The position numbers and the translations under genes are program-made. The notes beneath the pieces were generated by a model. The model ran no database searches. It saw only the letters and a program-made list of their open reading frames with translations, and had not been told where the DNA came from. This document shows, in pieces, positions 20,418-28,993 of a stretch of DNA of 64,000 nucleotides (the stretch's first letter is position 1; each line of letters begins with the position of its first letter). Source of the DNA: Erwinia billingiae Eb661 (GTDB lineage Bacteria > Pseudomonadota > Gammaproteobacteria > Enterobacterales > Enterobacteriaceae); contig NC_014305.1 in assembly GCF_000196615.1 (NCBI RefSeq), forward strand, positions 62,001-126,000. Reading direction: 5' to 3'.

Positions 20418-21026
20418 TTACTGTTCTCAATCATGAAACATTATGAAAAAACATTATAACAATATTGGTTTATTCTGACACTGAACTTTTGTTCCAAAAC
20501 CTTACCTGCAACTCAATAATCTGATCTGACCCCTTATTTCTTGTGGGGGGTGGCAACGCTTAAATATAGATGTCGTGGGTTTAGGCAATCAGAGTCGATT
20601 CCATAAAGTTAAAAAGTCCGAAAAGATATTAAATGGCTGTTTCCGTTACGCTTATAAGTAATGGATCACTGCGGAGGAAGAAAGTGACTGGGACGGACTG
20701 ACCCTTTTAATCCGATCCCTGAAAGAGTGAACCCGATGTTGCGGGTAACGGTCAGATTTCCTACGCTCAACGGCCTTTCGCATACAGCACGGTGAAAGTT
20801 GCCTGCGGACGTTATTTTTTGCTTTTAAAGTTAATTCCTTGAGGATACACACGGTGTGTTTCTGCCAGGGATGCGCGCATAAAAAACAGGCATCGGCCTT
20901 CTCTCTTAAAGACAACCTGGGCGCCCATTCTTGCCGGTCACATCAGCCACAAAGGTGAAACTGCATACCTACGCTCAGCAATTAGAAAATCAGTCCTGTC
21001 AGGCGGATATCCAGGTTTTTAGGCAA
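20418..21026. other. Noncoding stretch
   Basis: About 600 bases between the spermidine-synthase-like gene and the toxin-antitoxin remnants. Open frames here show no recognisable sequence. Confidence 0.35.
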
Positions 21027-21260
21027 TCAATCAATGAACGAGGATACCTGGATACCGAAACGACGGGAAAGGTTACGCATGTGATTGAGCGTAAGCTTGC
21101 GTTCACCTTTCATGGTCAAGCTGACCAGGGATTTTCCCCCGACCTCCTCTCTGAAATAACTCTGATTCAGATTGTGCTGATCCATGATGACCCGAAGTAT
21201 TGCGACTGCTTTTGGCAATCATTCCAGCAATCTCTGCAGGCCGCTCATAGCGGGCTACAA
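21027..21260 (-). pseudogene. HigA-type antitoxin remnant (frameshifted C-terminal part)
   Basis: The frame at 21027-21218 encodes the C-terminal two thirds of a HigA helix-turn-helix antitoxin (VAILRVIMDQHNLNQS, then GERKLTLNHM and a terminal FGIQVSSFID), resembling E. coli HigA. It begins at a TTG preceded directly by an in-frame TGA. The preceding residues of the family (PAEIAGMIAK) are found in another frame just upstream, showing a frameshift. The rest of the gene and any toxin partner of this type are missing. It lies immediately downstream of the other antitoxin gene. Confidence 0.65.
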
Positions 21261-21268
21261 CGCTGTCG

Positions 21269-21568
21269 TTAAAGCGTAAAATCCACGTGCTCACCGCCGG
21301 GCATATTTACACCGATAGTAAGCTGGCCACCCAGCGCTTCAACATATCGCTTGAGCGTCGCAATTTTCAGGTCTTCACCGCGCCCCTCAATAGCCGCAAC
21401 GGAAGGTTGTGCGATCCCCATGGCTTTTGCCTGCTGCTTTTGCGTTTTAGCCAGCGCCTCTCGAAGTTTATACAGCTGAGAATCAAGCCGCATTTCTGCA
21501 ACTTTATTGTTCACCTGAGTCAGCTCCTCGGGTGTTAAATCAGCCATCAGATCATCAAGCGTCCTCAT
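21269..21568 (-). CDS. XRE-family antitoxin of a HigBA-like pair
   Basis: A 99-residue protein with an N-terminal helical part (MRTLDDLMADLTPEE) and an XRE helix-turn-helix at about residues 38-80 (AKTQKQQAKAMGIAQPSVAAIEG). It would bind and neutralise the partner toxin and repress the operon. Its ATG overlaps the stop codon of the upstream toxin frame by four bases, the usual toxin-first higBA layout. The toxin gene is frameshifted, so this looks like a surviving orphan antitoxin. It could still block related toxins carried elsewhere. Confidence 0.82.
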   Translation of the reverse strand: MRTLDDLMADLTPEELTQVNNKVAEMRLDSQLYKLREALAKTQKQQAKAMGIAQPSVAAIEGRGEDLKIATLKRYVEALGGQLTIGVNMPGGEHVDFTL

Positions 21569-21923
21569 TTTCCACTCCGTTTAAGGTAGTCCAGGTGTCG
21601 GTGATACTCATTTTCAGCCGTTTTAATCATGGTTTTATAGAAGCGCTTTTCATCTGTACCTTCTTTGTTACCCGCGCACAGAACAATGGCTTTACGTAAA
21701 GGGTCGAACACAAAAAAACCTCTCACGGGCCGTCCATTGCTTTGAACTCTCAACTCTTTCATATTTGGGATCTTGGAGCCGTATAACGTATCAACGTGCG
21801 GGCGCCCGAGGTGGGGCCTTCCTGCTTCAATAAATTTAGTGCAGCAATAACGTCCAGCTGCATCGCCCTGTCCTGCTCTTTCAGCCATTCAGCGAATAAA
21901 CCCGTGATTTCAACGGCCCACAC
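21565..21923 (-). pseudogene. HigB-like (RelE/Gp49 family) toxin with a one-base frameshift
   Basis: The C-terminal part (GRPHVDTLYGSKIPNMKELRV and onward) is a clear HigB/Gp49-family toxin. These are ribosome-dependent mRNA interferases. The N-terminal part (VWAVEITGLFAEWLKEQD, then LNLLKQEGP) lies in a different frame, starting from a GTG at 21923 after an AAAGGTGAG ribosome site. The two parts join exactly at a run of four G on the plus strand (21813-21816). Restoring one base would give the expected KQEGPHLGRPHVDTL. The lesion is thus a one-base loss in a homopolymer, either real inactivation or a sequencing error. Confidence 0.8.
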
Positions 21924-22774
21924 ACGCTCACCTTTATATATTGCAGTCTATAAACAGGGTATACACTATAGGCTATATTTACAATGCTTAATAAGCATCA
22001 TTTAGAAATACTTCTCCCGTATTACTCCACAACAAAAACTTTTACAGGAACAGTGCTTTCTTATACTGGCTGTCTGTAAGATTTACAGCCAAACGGAACA
22101 CCAAAATGGCATGCAGATGGTTCCTTCCGGATCCATTTAAGATGTGCGCAGCCTGTCACTGCTTTTTGCCGTTTCGTTGTGGTTCCGGCCCGCTTCTATC
22201 GGGGTAAAGCACTCGAATCATTTTTGGTAGAGCACCATGACTCTAAATTTTGAAGAGTATAGTGTCATTGTGATATGTGGCTTAAGAATTTTACCCAGGC
22301 TTATTTTCTCATTAAGATATTGTAAAATAACGATTTTTTATGGTCATTTCATGCTGAAATTCCCAGTGACTTCATGGGTTAAGGAGATATAAAACTCACC
22401 TTTAGTAATCTTCAGCAGGCCGTTTACCCGTTAAAAAGCAAAGCCTCAATCACACCCGGCCTGTGTTTTTATGATTATGTTTACTGCCGCTAATTACGAA
22501 AGTGTGACATACCACCCTCACTGCAGTACTTATCTCCGCGACTCATGTGTGATTGCCACGCACTTCCTTGGCTTGCCATTGATTGTTTGAAGCTGACTGA
22601 ACCATACGGTGGCAGAATGTCACACTTTATGCTCAGAATGTTTAGCGATAACCCACAACCTGATGAAAAGGTGTAGTTATGATGACGGGAGTGTGTGGCT
22701 GTTTATAAAATCCAGATACTGAATCTACAGAGGGATGAATGAACATTCCCCCTGTACCGCACAACACTTATTAC
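21924..22774. other. Noncoding stretch
   Basis: About 850 bases with no supportable gene. It contains the toxin promoter and a 19-base sequence (22347-22365) repeated with one mismatch at 44499-44517. Confidence 0.4.
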
Positions 22775-24406
22775 TCAACTGGACAGTGAAGGCAGATTGT
22801 CGCCTGAAAGAGGGATATGGCCCTTTAGGGTGGCGCCGAATTCCTGAAGAGCTTTACCCGTAAAAAGTCCGGATATCTCGTCTGCAGGGACAGGCATACC
22901 AAAAAGCCAGCCCTGCGCAAAGTCACAGCCGTGCGCCGACAACCAGCGTGCCGCCTCCATCTGTTCTATTCCCTCGGCCGTTATCTGCATCTCCAGACTT
23001 TTTCCCATGGCCAGGATCGCATCCACCATCTGGTTTTTCCTGGACGTTTTAAGGGCTATGAAGGAACGATCAATCTTAATCTTGTCAATCGACAGCTGTG
23101 TCAGGTGATAGAGGCCGGAGTAACCGGTGCCGAAGTCATCAAGCGACACGGTGACGCCCATGGCCCTGAATTTATCCAGGTTTATTCTGGCGCTGGCCAT
23201 GTTCGCGATAAGCGTATCTTCGGTAATTTCAATCTCGAGCCGCGACAGCGGCAGGCCTTCTTCCCGGAGCAGGCGCTGGATGGTTTCCGGCAGCGTCAGG
23301 TCTTCTGCCATGGAAGCAGGGATATTTAATGCAAGAGTCATGTCCGTATAGCGATCGCGAAAGTGCCGGCATGCCTGGCGAAGTAGGGATTCCGTCATAG
23401 CAGGCATACAGCCGGTGCGGTCCACATCACTGATGAAATCGGCAGGCATCAGTAAGCCGCGCGCCGGATGATGCCAGCGAGCCAGAATCTCAAATCCTGA
23501 TATCTTTCCGCTGTGAAGGCTGATGACAGGCTGGAACCAGGGGACAAACTCGTTGTTAAGCACGGCGCTGCGAATTTCCCGCTCAAACTGTTCTCTGCTA
23601 CGTACAGCCTCCCCGAAAGAGAGATCATAGAAGCAAAAGGTGCCCCGCTCCGTGCTTTTCGTATGGTACATAGCAGTGTCAGCACAACGCAGCAGCGCGT
23701 CGGCCGTTTCGGCATCGTCCGGGAAAAGCGCGATCCCGATGCTGACTCCGGCTGAAAGAGGATGCGGCAGTGACATCAGCGGCTGTGAGAGTGAGGTACA
23801 GATGCGGGCCCCCAGCGCGGCCAGCTCATCACGTCCAATCACGCCCGAGATGAGCACCGCGAATTCATCGCCGCCGGTGCGCGCAACCGTAATATCCTTA
23901 TTGCTGAATCGACGGAGCCTGCCTGCTATCTCGCAAAGAGCATCGTCGCCCCCCGCGTGACCATAGGTATCATTGATGGGCTTAAATCTGTCAAGATTGA
24001 TAATCATGACAGCCGCAGTGGGACTTTCCCCTGTCAGCCAAAACGTCAGCTTTTCAATAAAAATGCGTCGGTTATAAAGTCCGGTCAGTTCATCGTGACG
24101 TGCAAGGCGAAATGCTTCCTGTCGCGCATCGAGAATTGCCTGGTAGCCCTGACTCAGCGAGACGACCAGGCGTCGGATGACCAGCCCGGGTATTGCCAGT
24201 GAGAGCGTGGCAAATGTGGTTGAGGTAATGATAAAACGCCAGCGTTCGGCGTCCTCGAAGCGACCATCATAGGGGATACCAAGTGCCGGAAGCACTCTCC
24301 CTTCAAGTTGAAACTCCCAGAGGGCCGCAAGGGACGCAACGCTTATGAGAGAGAGAAGCAGCAGCAGGCCCAGCCTGAACTGCAGTATGTGAGTGCGTTT
24401 TGTCAC
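22775..24406 (-). CDS. Membrane GGDEF-EAL protein, both sites intact
   Basis: A 543-residue inner-membrane c-di-GMP enzyme. Two hydrophobic segments (about 10-31 and 58-80) bracket a 25-residue periplasmic loop. GGDEF follows (about 95-260, RTGGDEF exact) and then EAL (about 275-515). The EAL domain keeps the metal-binding Glu (as EIL), LNIPA, EIEITE, SLDDFGTGYS, KIDRSF, AEGIE and AQGWLF, so cyclase and phosphodiesterase are both plausible. No RxxD inhibitory site is at the usual spacing. There is no dedicated sensor domain, so output may be set by expression or partners. The start is a GTG with an AAGG site about eight bases upstream. The gene is separate from the other signalling genes but of the same type. 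Confidence 0.9.
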   Translation of the reverse strand: MTKRTHILQFRLGLLLLLSLISVASLAALWEFQLEGRVLPALGIPYDGRFEDAERWRFIITSTTFATLSLAIPGLVIRRLVVSLSQGYQAILDARQEAFRLARHDELTGLYNRRIFIEKLTFWLTGESPTAAVMIINLDRFKPINDTYGHAGGDDALCEIAGRLRRFSNKDITVARTGGDEFAVLISGVIGRDELAALGARICTSLSQPLMSLPHPLSAGVSIGIALFPDDAETADALLRCADTAMYHTKSTERGTFCFYDLSFGEAVRSREQFEREIRSAVLNNEFVPWFQPVISLHSGKISGFEILARWHHPARGLLMPADFISDVDRTGCMPAMTESLLRQACRHFRDRYTDMTLALNIPASMAEDLTLPETIQRLLREEGLPLSRLEIEITEDTLIANMASARINLDKFRAMGVTVSLDDFGTGYSGLYHLTQLSIDKIKIDRSFIALKTSRKNQMVDAILAMGKSLEMQITAEGIEQMEAARWLSAHGCDFAQGWLFGMPVPADEISGLFTGKALQEFGATLKGHIPLSGDNLPSLSS

Positions 24407-24869
24407 AGGTGACGCCTTATACGAAAGAGTGGTTATCTACGTTATCGGCGTAATGAAACAAAACCTGAACGGTCAGAACGTGGGTGCAGGTTTTCTCAGC
24501 ACGGCTGATGGCCTCAGGTGGTTACAGGGATAAGAACAGATTCACCATACCCTGTTGAAGATTTTGAGCCCATCCGCACAAAAACATACGGTTAATGCGT
24601 TTTTGATAAAAGGAATATTTTGAGAGAGGTTTTTTAGGCCAGAAATATCTTGTATAGGGGGCTCTACGCCGGCCCCCTTAAGAGTGCATTTGTTTTTTCT
24701 AAAAATTCCATATATGCCATCGGTTCGATGAAAAAATTGATCCCTTATTTTAAACCGGGCTGATGCTATGTTGAGTGAAACATCACGTTAAGGAATTTTC
24801 AAAAGCCAGTTATCGCGACAGGCATCAGATTTATTTCCCCTATTGTAACTTGTCATATGGGCATCCCAG
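24407..24869. other. Noncoding stretch
   Basis: About 460 bases between the GGDEF-EAL gene start and the end of the AraC-type regulator gene. No gene or clear signal. Confidence 0.4.
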
Positions 24870-25814
24870 CTAAGTGTTGCCAGCCTGATGACGGTACTCC
24901 GTTGGTGAGTAGCTGAATTTTGCCCTGAATACACGAGAAAAATAAGCCATATCATTGAACCCATACTTCCATGCAATCTGGCTGATGGGTATATCTGAAT
25001 ACACGGGGGATTTCAAAGCCAGTGAAGCTTTATTCAGCCTCTGAGTAAGAACATAACGGCCAAAGGTGGTACCGTCACTTTTCAGGAGCATACTCAGATA
25101 ACGCGGTGAAATACTGAACGATTCAGCAATTCTTGATACTGACAGCGTGGTATCCGAAAGCTGCTGTTCTATCATTATTTTAATCTGAAGCAACAGTCCT
25201 GCGGATGAACGGGGCGATCTTTTTGCTTTGCATTCATCTGAGACGATCACGGTAAGGAGCTCAAGGAGCTGCCTGTAAAGGACGCTGGTGTGATGTGATT
25301 GAATATCTTCCGGTTGCGCCATCAGGTTATTCAGAAGCACGTGAAGAAAAGGCGTCAGGGAATGTGTTTTGCCAAAGGAATACGCAACAAGGTGTTCTGT
25401 CTTTCCCAGTTCCTGTCTCAGATGCTCTATGGGTATCTGCACCACATGCTGGCGCGTTTCACCATGAAGGTGCAGTTCGTAGGGAAAGCGTGTGTCATAA
25501 AGCCCGAATTCACCCTGACCAAGACTGGCATGGTTCCCCGCCTGAATCACGGAGGTTTTACCCTGACTGATGAAACTCAGCAGCATAGCATTATCAGGAT
25601 GATTATCAGCCCCTCTTCGACATCTTATGACGTCCTGAGCACTGCAGCTGACTTCTGAAACCCGCAGGTCACCCCAGTTTCCGCATCTGATAATGCCGTA
25701 CCGATCGTCTCCGGAAAAAGTACTTTCCAGCGGAACAAACGTGCGGCTGATGGCATGACGCCAGTATTCACTCCGGTCATCATACAAAACATCAGCAGTG
25801 TTATAGGTGTTCAT
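24870..25814 (-). CDS. AraC-family regulator, divergent from the nitrilase operon
   Basis: A 314-residue transcription factor. The N-terminal sensor part (about 1-200) resembles the AraC-binding-like domain of FeaR/NitR-type regulators. The C-terminal AraC DNA-binding domain (about 210-310) has two helix-turn-helix motifs, ending with the signature 'ISQIAWKYGFNDMAYFSRVFRAKFSYSPTEYR' region. It is divergent from the nitrilase-aldoxime dehydratase operon across 149 bases. By analogy with Rhodococcus NitR and similar clusters it probably activates that operon in response to an aldoxime, nitrile or related compound. That effector is inferred. A good GGAGG ribosome site supports the start. Confidence 0.88.
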   Translation of the reverse strand: MNTYNTADVLYDDRSEYWRHAISRTFVPLESTFSGDDRYGIIRCGNWGDLRVSEVSCSAQDVIRCRRGADNHPDNAMLLSFISQGKTSVIQAGNHASLGQGEFGLYDTRFPYELHLHGETRQHVVQIPIEHLRQELGKTEHLVAYSFGKTHSLTPFLHVLLNNLMAQPEDIQSHHTSVLYRQLLELLTVIVSDECKAKRSPRSSAGLLLQIKIMIEQQLSDTTLSVSRIAESFSISPRYLSMLLKSDGTTFGRYVLTQRLNKASLALKSPVYSDIPISQIAWKYGFNDMAYFSRVFRAKFSYSPTEYRHQAGNT

Positions 25815-25963
25815 GTCAGCAACCTCCGCCCTGGTTGGACATATTATGCAATATTCAGACCAGTTCCTTTTCAGACAAGCATCCTTTCCGTCATGTCATA
25901 ACACCGCGTCCGTAAGGGAGGATATATCTGTGTCTGCTGAGTTATTTTACCAGGAGACACAAT

Positions 25964-26965
25964 ATGATGAACAAACCGGTTACCGTTGCCTGCGTTCAGG
26001 CCGCCCCTGTTTTTATGAATCTTGAAGGAACCATAGACAAAACGATCGCCCTCATATCAGAAGCCGCACAGAAAGGCGCGGAGCTCATCGCTTTTCCTGA
26101 GACCTGGATACCCGGTTATCCGTGGTTCTTATGGCTTAACTCGCCCGCCATTAATATGCCCCTGGTTTATCAGTATCATCAGAACTCCCTCGTGCTGGAC
26201 AGTGCTCAGGCGAAGCGAATTGCGGCTGCGGCGCAGCAGAATAATATCGTTGTGGTTCTGGGCTTCAGCGAGCGCGATCATGGCAGCCTCTATATCTCAC
26301 AATGGCTGATTGGAAGCGACGGGGAGACCATTGGAATCCGGCGCAAGCTTAAGGCTACGCACGTGGAGCGTACGCTGTTCGGCGAAGGCGACGGTTCCTC
26401 CCTGACTACCTGGGAGACACCGTTGGGGAACGTTGGAGCCCTCTGCTGCTGGGAGCATCTGCAGCCACTGTCCCGTTATGCGATGTATTCCCAGCATGAG
26501 GAAATACATATCGCCGCCTGGCCCAGTTTCAGTCTTTACACCAGCGCAACGGCTGCGCTGGGGCCCGAGGTCAACACGGCTGCTTCTCGCCTGTATGCCG
26601 CAGAGGGACAATGCTTCGTGATAGCCCCGTGTGCCGTGGTTTCTGATGAGATGATTGATTTCCTTTGTCCAGATGATGACCGTAGGGCGTTACTCAGTGC
26701 CGGGGGGGGACATGCCCGTATTTACGGCCCGGACGGAAGAGAACTCGTCACACCTCTCGGGGAGAATGAGGAAGGACTGCTTATCGCTGAGCTCGACTCT
26801 GCTGCGATTACTTTTGCCAAACTTGCGGCTGACCCGATAGGCCACTATTCACGTCCTGACGTGACCCGCCTCCTTTTTAATCCTTCATCCAACAAGACTG
26901 TGATTAAACGGTATTCGCCTCCAGAGCTAATTGCCGAACAGGCTGGACAAGAAGAGGAGGAGTAG
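25964..26965 (+). CDS. Nitrilase
   Basis: A 333-residue carbon-nitrogen hydrolase, full length for a nitrilase. The catalytic triad is visible: Glu46 (FPETW), Lys130 (RRKLKATHVE) and Cys162 (ALCCWEH). It hydrolyses organic nitriles to carboxylic acids and ammonia in the cytoplasm, usually as a large oligomer. The aromatic WIPGYPWFLWL segment after Glu46 is typical of true nitrilases rather than amidases. A strong AGGAG ribosome site precedes ATGATG. The gene is first in an operon, with the aldoxime dehydratase starting two bases after its stop. Together they convert aldoximes to acids. Which substrate (phenylacetaldoxime, indole-3-acetaldoxime or aliphatic) cannot be told from the sequence. 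Confidence 0.93.
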   Translation: MMNKPVTVACVQAAPVFMNLEGTIDKTIALISEAAQKGAELIAFPETWIPGYPWFLWLNSPAINMPLVYQYHQNSLVLDSAQAKRIAAAAQQNNIVVVLGFSERDHGSLYISQWLIGSDGETIGIRRKLKATHVERTLFGEGDGSSLTTWETPLGNVGALCCWEHLQPLSRYAMYSQHEEIHIAAWPSFSLYTSATAALGPEVNTAASRLYAAEGQCFVIAPCAVVSDEMIDFLCPDDDRRALLSAGGGHARIYGPDGRELVTPLGENEEGLLIAELDSAAITFAKLAADPIGHYSRPDVTRLLFNPSSNKTVIKRYSPPELIAEQAGQEEEE

Positions 26966-26967
26966 AA

Positions 26968-28017
26968 ATGGAATCTGCCATACCTGAACACCTGCGTACC
27001 CTGCGCAAATGTCCCTCAGGCATGCCTGAAGAACATAAGCCGCCTTTTCCGGCCTGGACCGCACGATTTTCCCCCCTGACCGGCCGGATAGTCATGGCGT
27101 ACTTCGGTATTCAGGCGAGGACCTGCCTGGATATTTCTGCTCTGGATGAAATCACTGATCGTTTTTCGTCAGCGGATGGGCCCGGCCACTGGGACATAGC
27201 GTCATGCAAAGACCAGGCGGGGTTTTATAACCTGATGGCCATCGCCTACTGGTCATCCGCAGAGCAGTTTGAGAGCTGGAAAGAGAACAGCCTGTTCAAC
27301 ATATGGTGGAATTCACCAGAAAGGGAGAACGGGGAGTATGGTTTATTTCTGGAAGTTGTCAGCCCGCAGCCTGAAAGCTTTGAAACCATATTTTCAGACA
27401 GGGGATCTCCGGAAGGCGCCGCCTGGCTGGCAGAAGGCATGAGCGGTGAAATGCGCGAGCATGGCTACTGGGGGAGTGCCCGCGACCGGCTGCCTGCAGC
27501 TCAGAACACCCCCCTACGGGGGACCGGTAAATCCCGCTCACGTACAGCAAGTGGAAAACGGATTGTGCTTTCAGGAAGTAACAACCTCTGCCTCATTCGC
27601 TCCGGGCAGGACTGGTCGACCACGCAACAGGAAGAAAGACAAAAATACCTCACGGAAATAGAGCCCGTGCTGCACCGGGGAATGGATTTTCTGAGAGACC
27701 AGGGCCACGCCATAGGCTGCCTGAGCTGCCGGTATATGCAGGTGTTAGATCCCTCATCACATGCTCTGACGGAGAAAACGTTTGGTCTGGCACACTTTGC
27801 CGATATGGCCGCCCTTGAACTCTGGGCAAAAAGCCATCCGACTCATGTGGCAATATTTGGCGGGTTCATGCGCTACGTGAAAGAGCTGAACTTTGATATA
27901 GCACTCCGTCTGTGGCATGAGATTGTCGTTGTACCTGAAAAATCACAGTACTTTGAATATGTTAACTGTCATCCAGGAACCGGCCTGTTACGGCAGGACA
28001 GTGGAGAATCATTATGA
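26968..28017 (+). CDS. oxd: Aldoxime dehydratase (heme-dependent, Oxd family)
   Basis: A 349-residue protein matching phenylacetaldoxime/aliphatic aldoxime dehydratases such as OxdA, OxdB and OxdRE in length and pattern. The N-terminal half contains the GHWDIASCKDQAGFYNLM and AYWSS segments. The C-terminal half has FGLAHFADM, SHPTH, FGGFMRYV and LWHE, where the family places the heme-ligand and catalytic histidines; I cannot assign each residue. The reaction is dehydration of an aldoxime to a nitrile at a ferrous heme. It sits two bases after the nitrilase, with its GAGGAGG ribosome site inside the nitrilase gene. Its stop overlaps the following gene by four bases. Confidence 0.92.
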   Translation: MESAIPEHLRTLRKCPSGMPEEHKPPFPAWTARFSPLTGRIVMAYFGIQARTCLDISALDEITDRFSSADGPGHWDIASCKDQAGFYNLMAIAYWSSAEQFESWKENSLFNIWWNSPERENGEYGLFLEVVSPQPESFETIFSDRGSPEGAAWLAEGMSGEMREHGYWGSARDRLPAAQNTPLRGTGKSRSRTASGKRIVLSGSNNLCLIRSGQDWSTTQQEERQKYLTEIEPVLHRGMDFLRDQGHAIGCLSCRYMQVLDPSSHALTEKTFGLAHFADMAALELWAKSHPTHVAIFGGFMRYVKELNFDIALRLWHEIVVVPEKSQYFEYVNCHPGTGLLRQDSGESL

Positions 28018-28889
28018 ATAAGATTTTTTTACGTACCGGTATTTTTCTGGCAGCAGCATTAAGCCTGCCTGCTGATGCCCTTGAGTTTTCTCCCGGGGAC
28101 TACGAAATGATGCCCGCGAATAAAACATTCGCGCTGGCCTATTTTCAATATGCTCACAGCGATGAATACTATTCTCAGGGCAATAAAGCAGCCGGTGATT
28201 ACAGATTACGTTCTGAGGCCACACTGCTGCGCTTTATTCATGGATTTCGTCCTGCGGAAAACGTCAGTATTGAGCCACAGATTATCATTCCGTTTGCCAG
28301 GGCGGATGCGATGGGAGATGCCAGCCCACTCGGGAGAGCGTCAGGGATGGGCGATATCATAGTGGGTATGCCTTTCAAGTTCAGCATGGACAACGAAGGA
28401 GCTGACATTCTTTCACTGGCACCTTTTATTTATGCGCCTACCGGTGCCTACAACAATGAAAAAGCATTGAGTGTAGGTGAAAACCGCTGGCGTTATCTGA
28501 TGCAGGGCGTCTGGATCCATCATTTTTCAGACGCCTGGGCATTCACTACAGGCGCTGATATATCCTGGACGACAGCAAATAACCGGTACGGTAATAATAA
28601 CGCCCGGCTCAGTCAGAGTCCGCGTTACGAATACCAGGCTTATCTGAGTTATAACATTGCACCTGCCACGCAGTTTGGATTCGGCGGCGGATGGATAACC
28701 GGGGCTAAAAGTCGGATTGACGGTATTTCTCAATATGATCGGCTGGACAGCACGTATGTCCGTATCTCTGCGTCGCATTTCGTTACACCTGCCGTTCAGG
28801 TTCAGTTCTCAGGTGGTCGTGATATCTCTGTAGAGCAGGGATTCCGGCAGGATACAAATATCAGTCTGAGATTAGGTTACCTTTTCTGA
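28014..28889 (+). CDS. Outer-membrane channel, MetA-pathway (phenol degradation) type
   Basis: A 291-residue protein with a signal peptide (about residues 1-22, ending PADA), alternating beta strands and a C-terminal LGYLF, typical of an outer-membrane beta barrel. The pattern fits the 'MetA-pathway of phenol degradation' transporter family (strands such as RFIHGFRPAENVSIEPQI, then FAPFIYAPTGAY-like). These barrels are found beside catabolic operons and are thought to take up hydrophobic substrates. Its ATG overlaps the aldoxime dehydratase stop codon, so the three genes form one operon. Entry of aldoximes or nitriles would be the natural role here, which is inferred. Confidence 0.82.
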   Translation: MNKIFLRTGIFLAAALSLPADALEFSPGDYEMMPANKTFALAYFQYAHSDEYYSQGNKAAGDYRLRSEATLLRFIHGFRPAENVSIEPQIIIPFARADAMGDASPLGRASGMGDIIVGMPFKFSMDNEGADILSLAPFIYAPTGAYNNEKALSVGENRWRYLMQGVWIHHFSDAWAFTTGADISWTTANNRYGNNNARLSQSPRYEYQAYLSYNIAPATQFGFGGGWITGAKSRIDGISQYDRLDSTYVRISASHFVTPAVQVQFSGGRDISVEQGFRQDTNISLRLGYLF

Positions 28890-28895
28890 AATTAC

Positions 28896-28918
28896 TGGCC
28901 AGGGGCTTTCTCTGGCCA
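28896..28918 (+). terminator. Hairpin after the aldoxime-nitrile operon
   Basis: A perfect seven-base-pair stem TGGCCAG/CTGGCCA with a nine-base loop, seven bases after the operon's last stop codon. No long T run follows, so termination is likely but not certain. Confidence 0.5.
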
Positions 28919-28993
28919 AAGATTTCCAATCTTTGTCGTTAGTTCTTTAAAAAGTCCCTGCATCAAACCGGGTAGCCAGTGGCCGGTACGACC

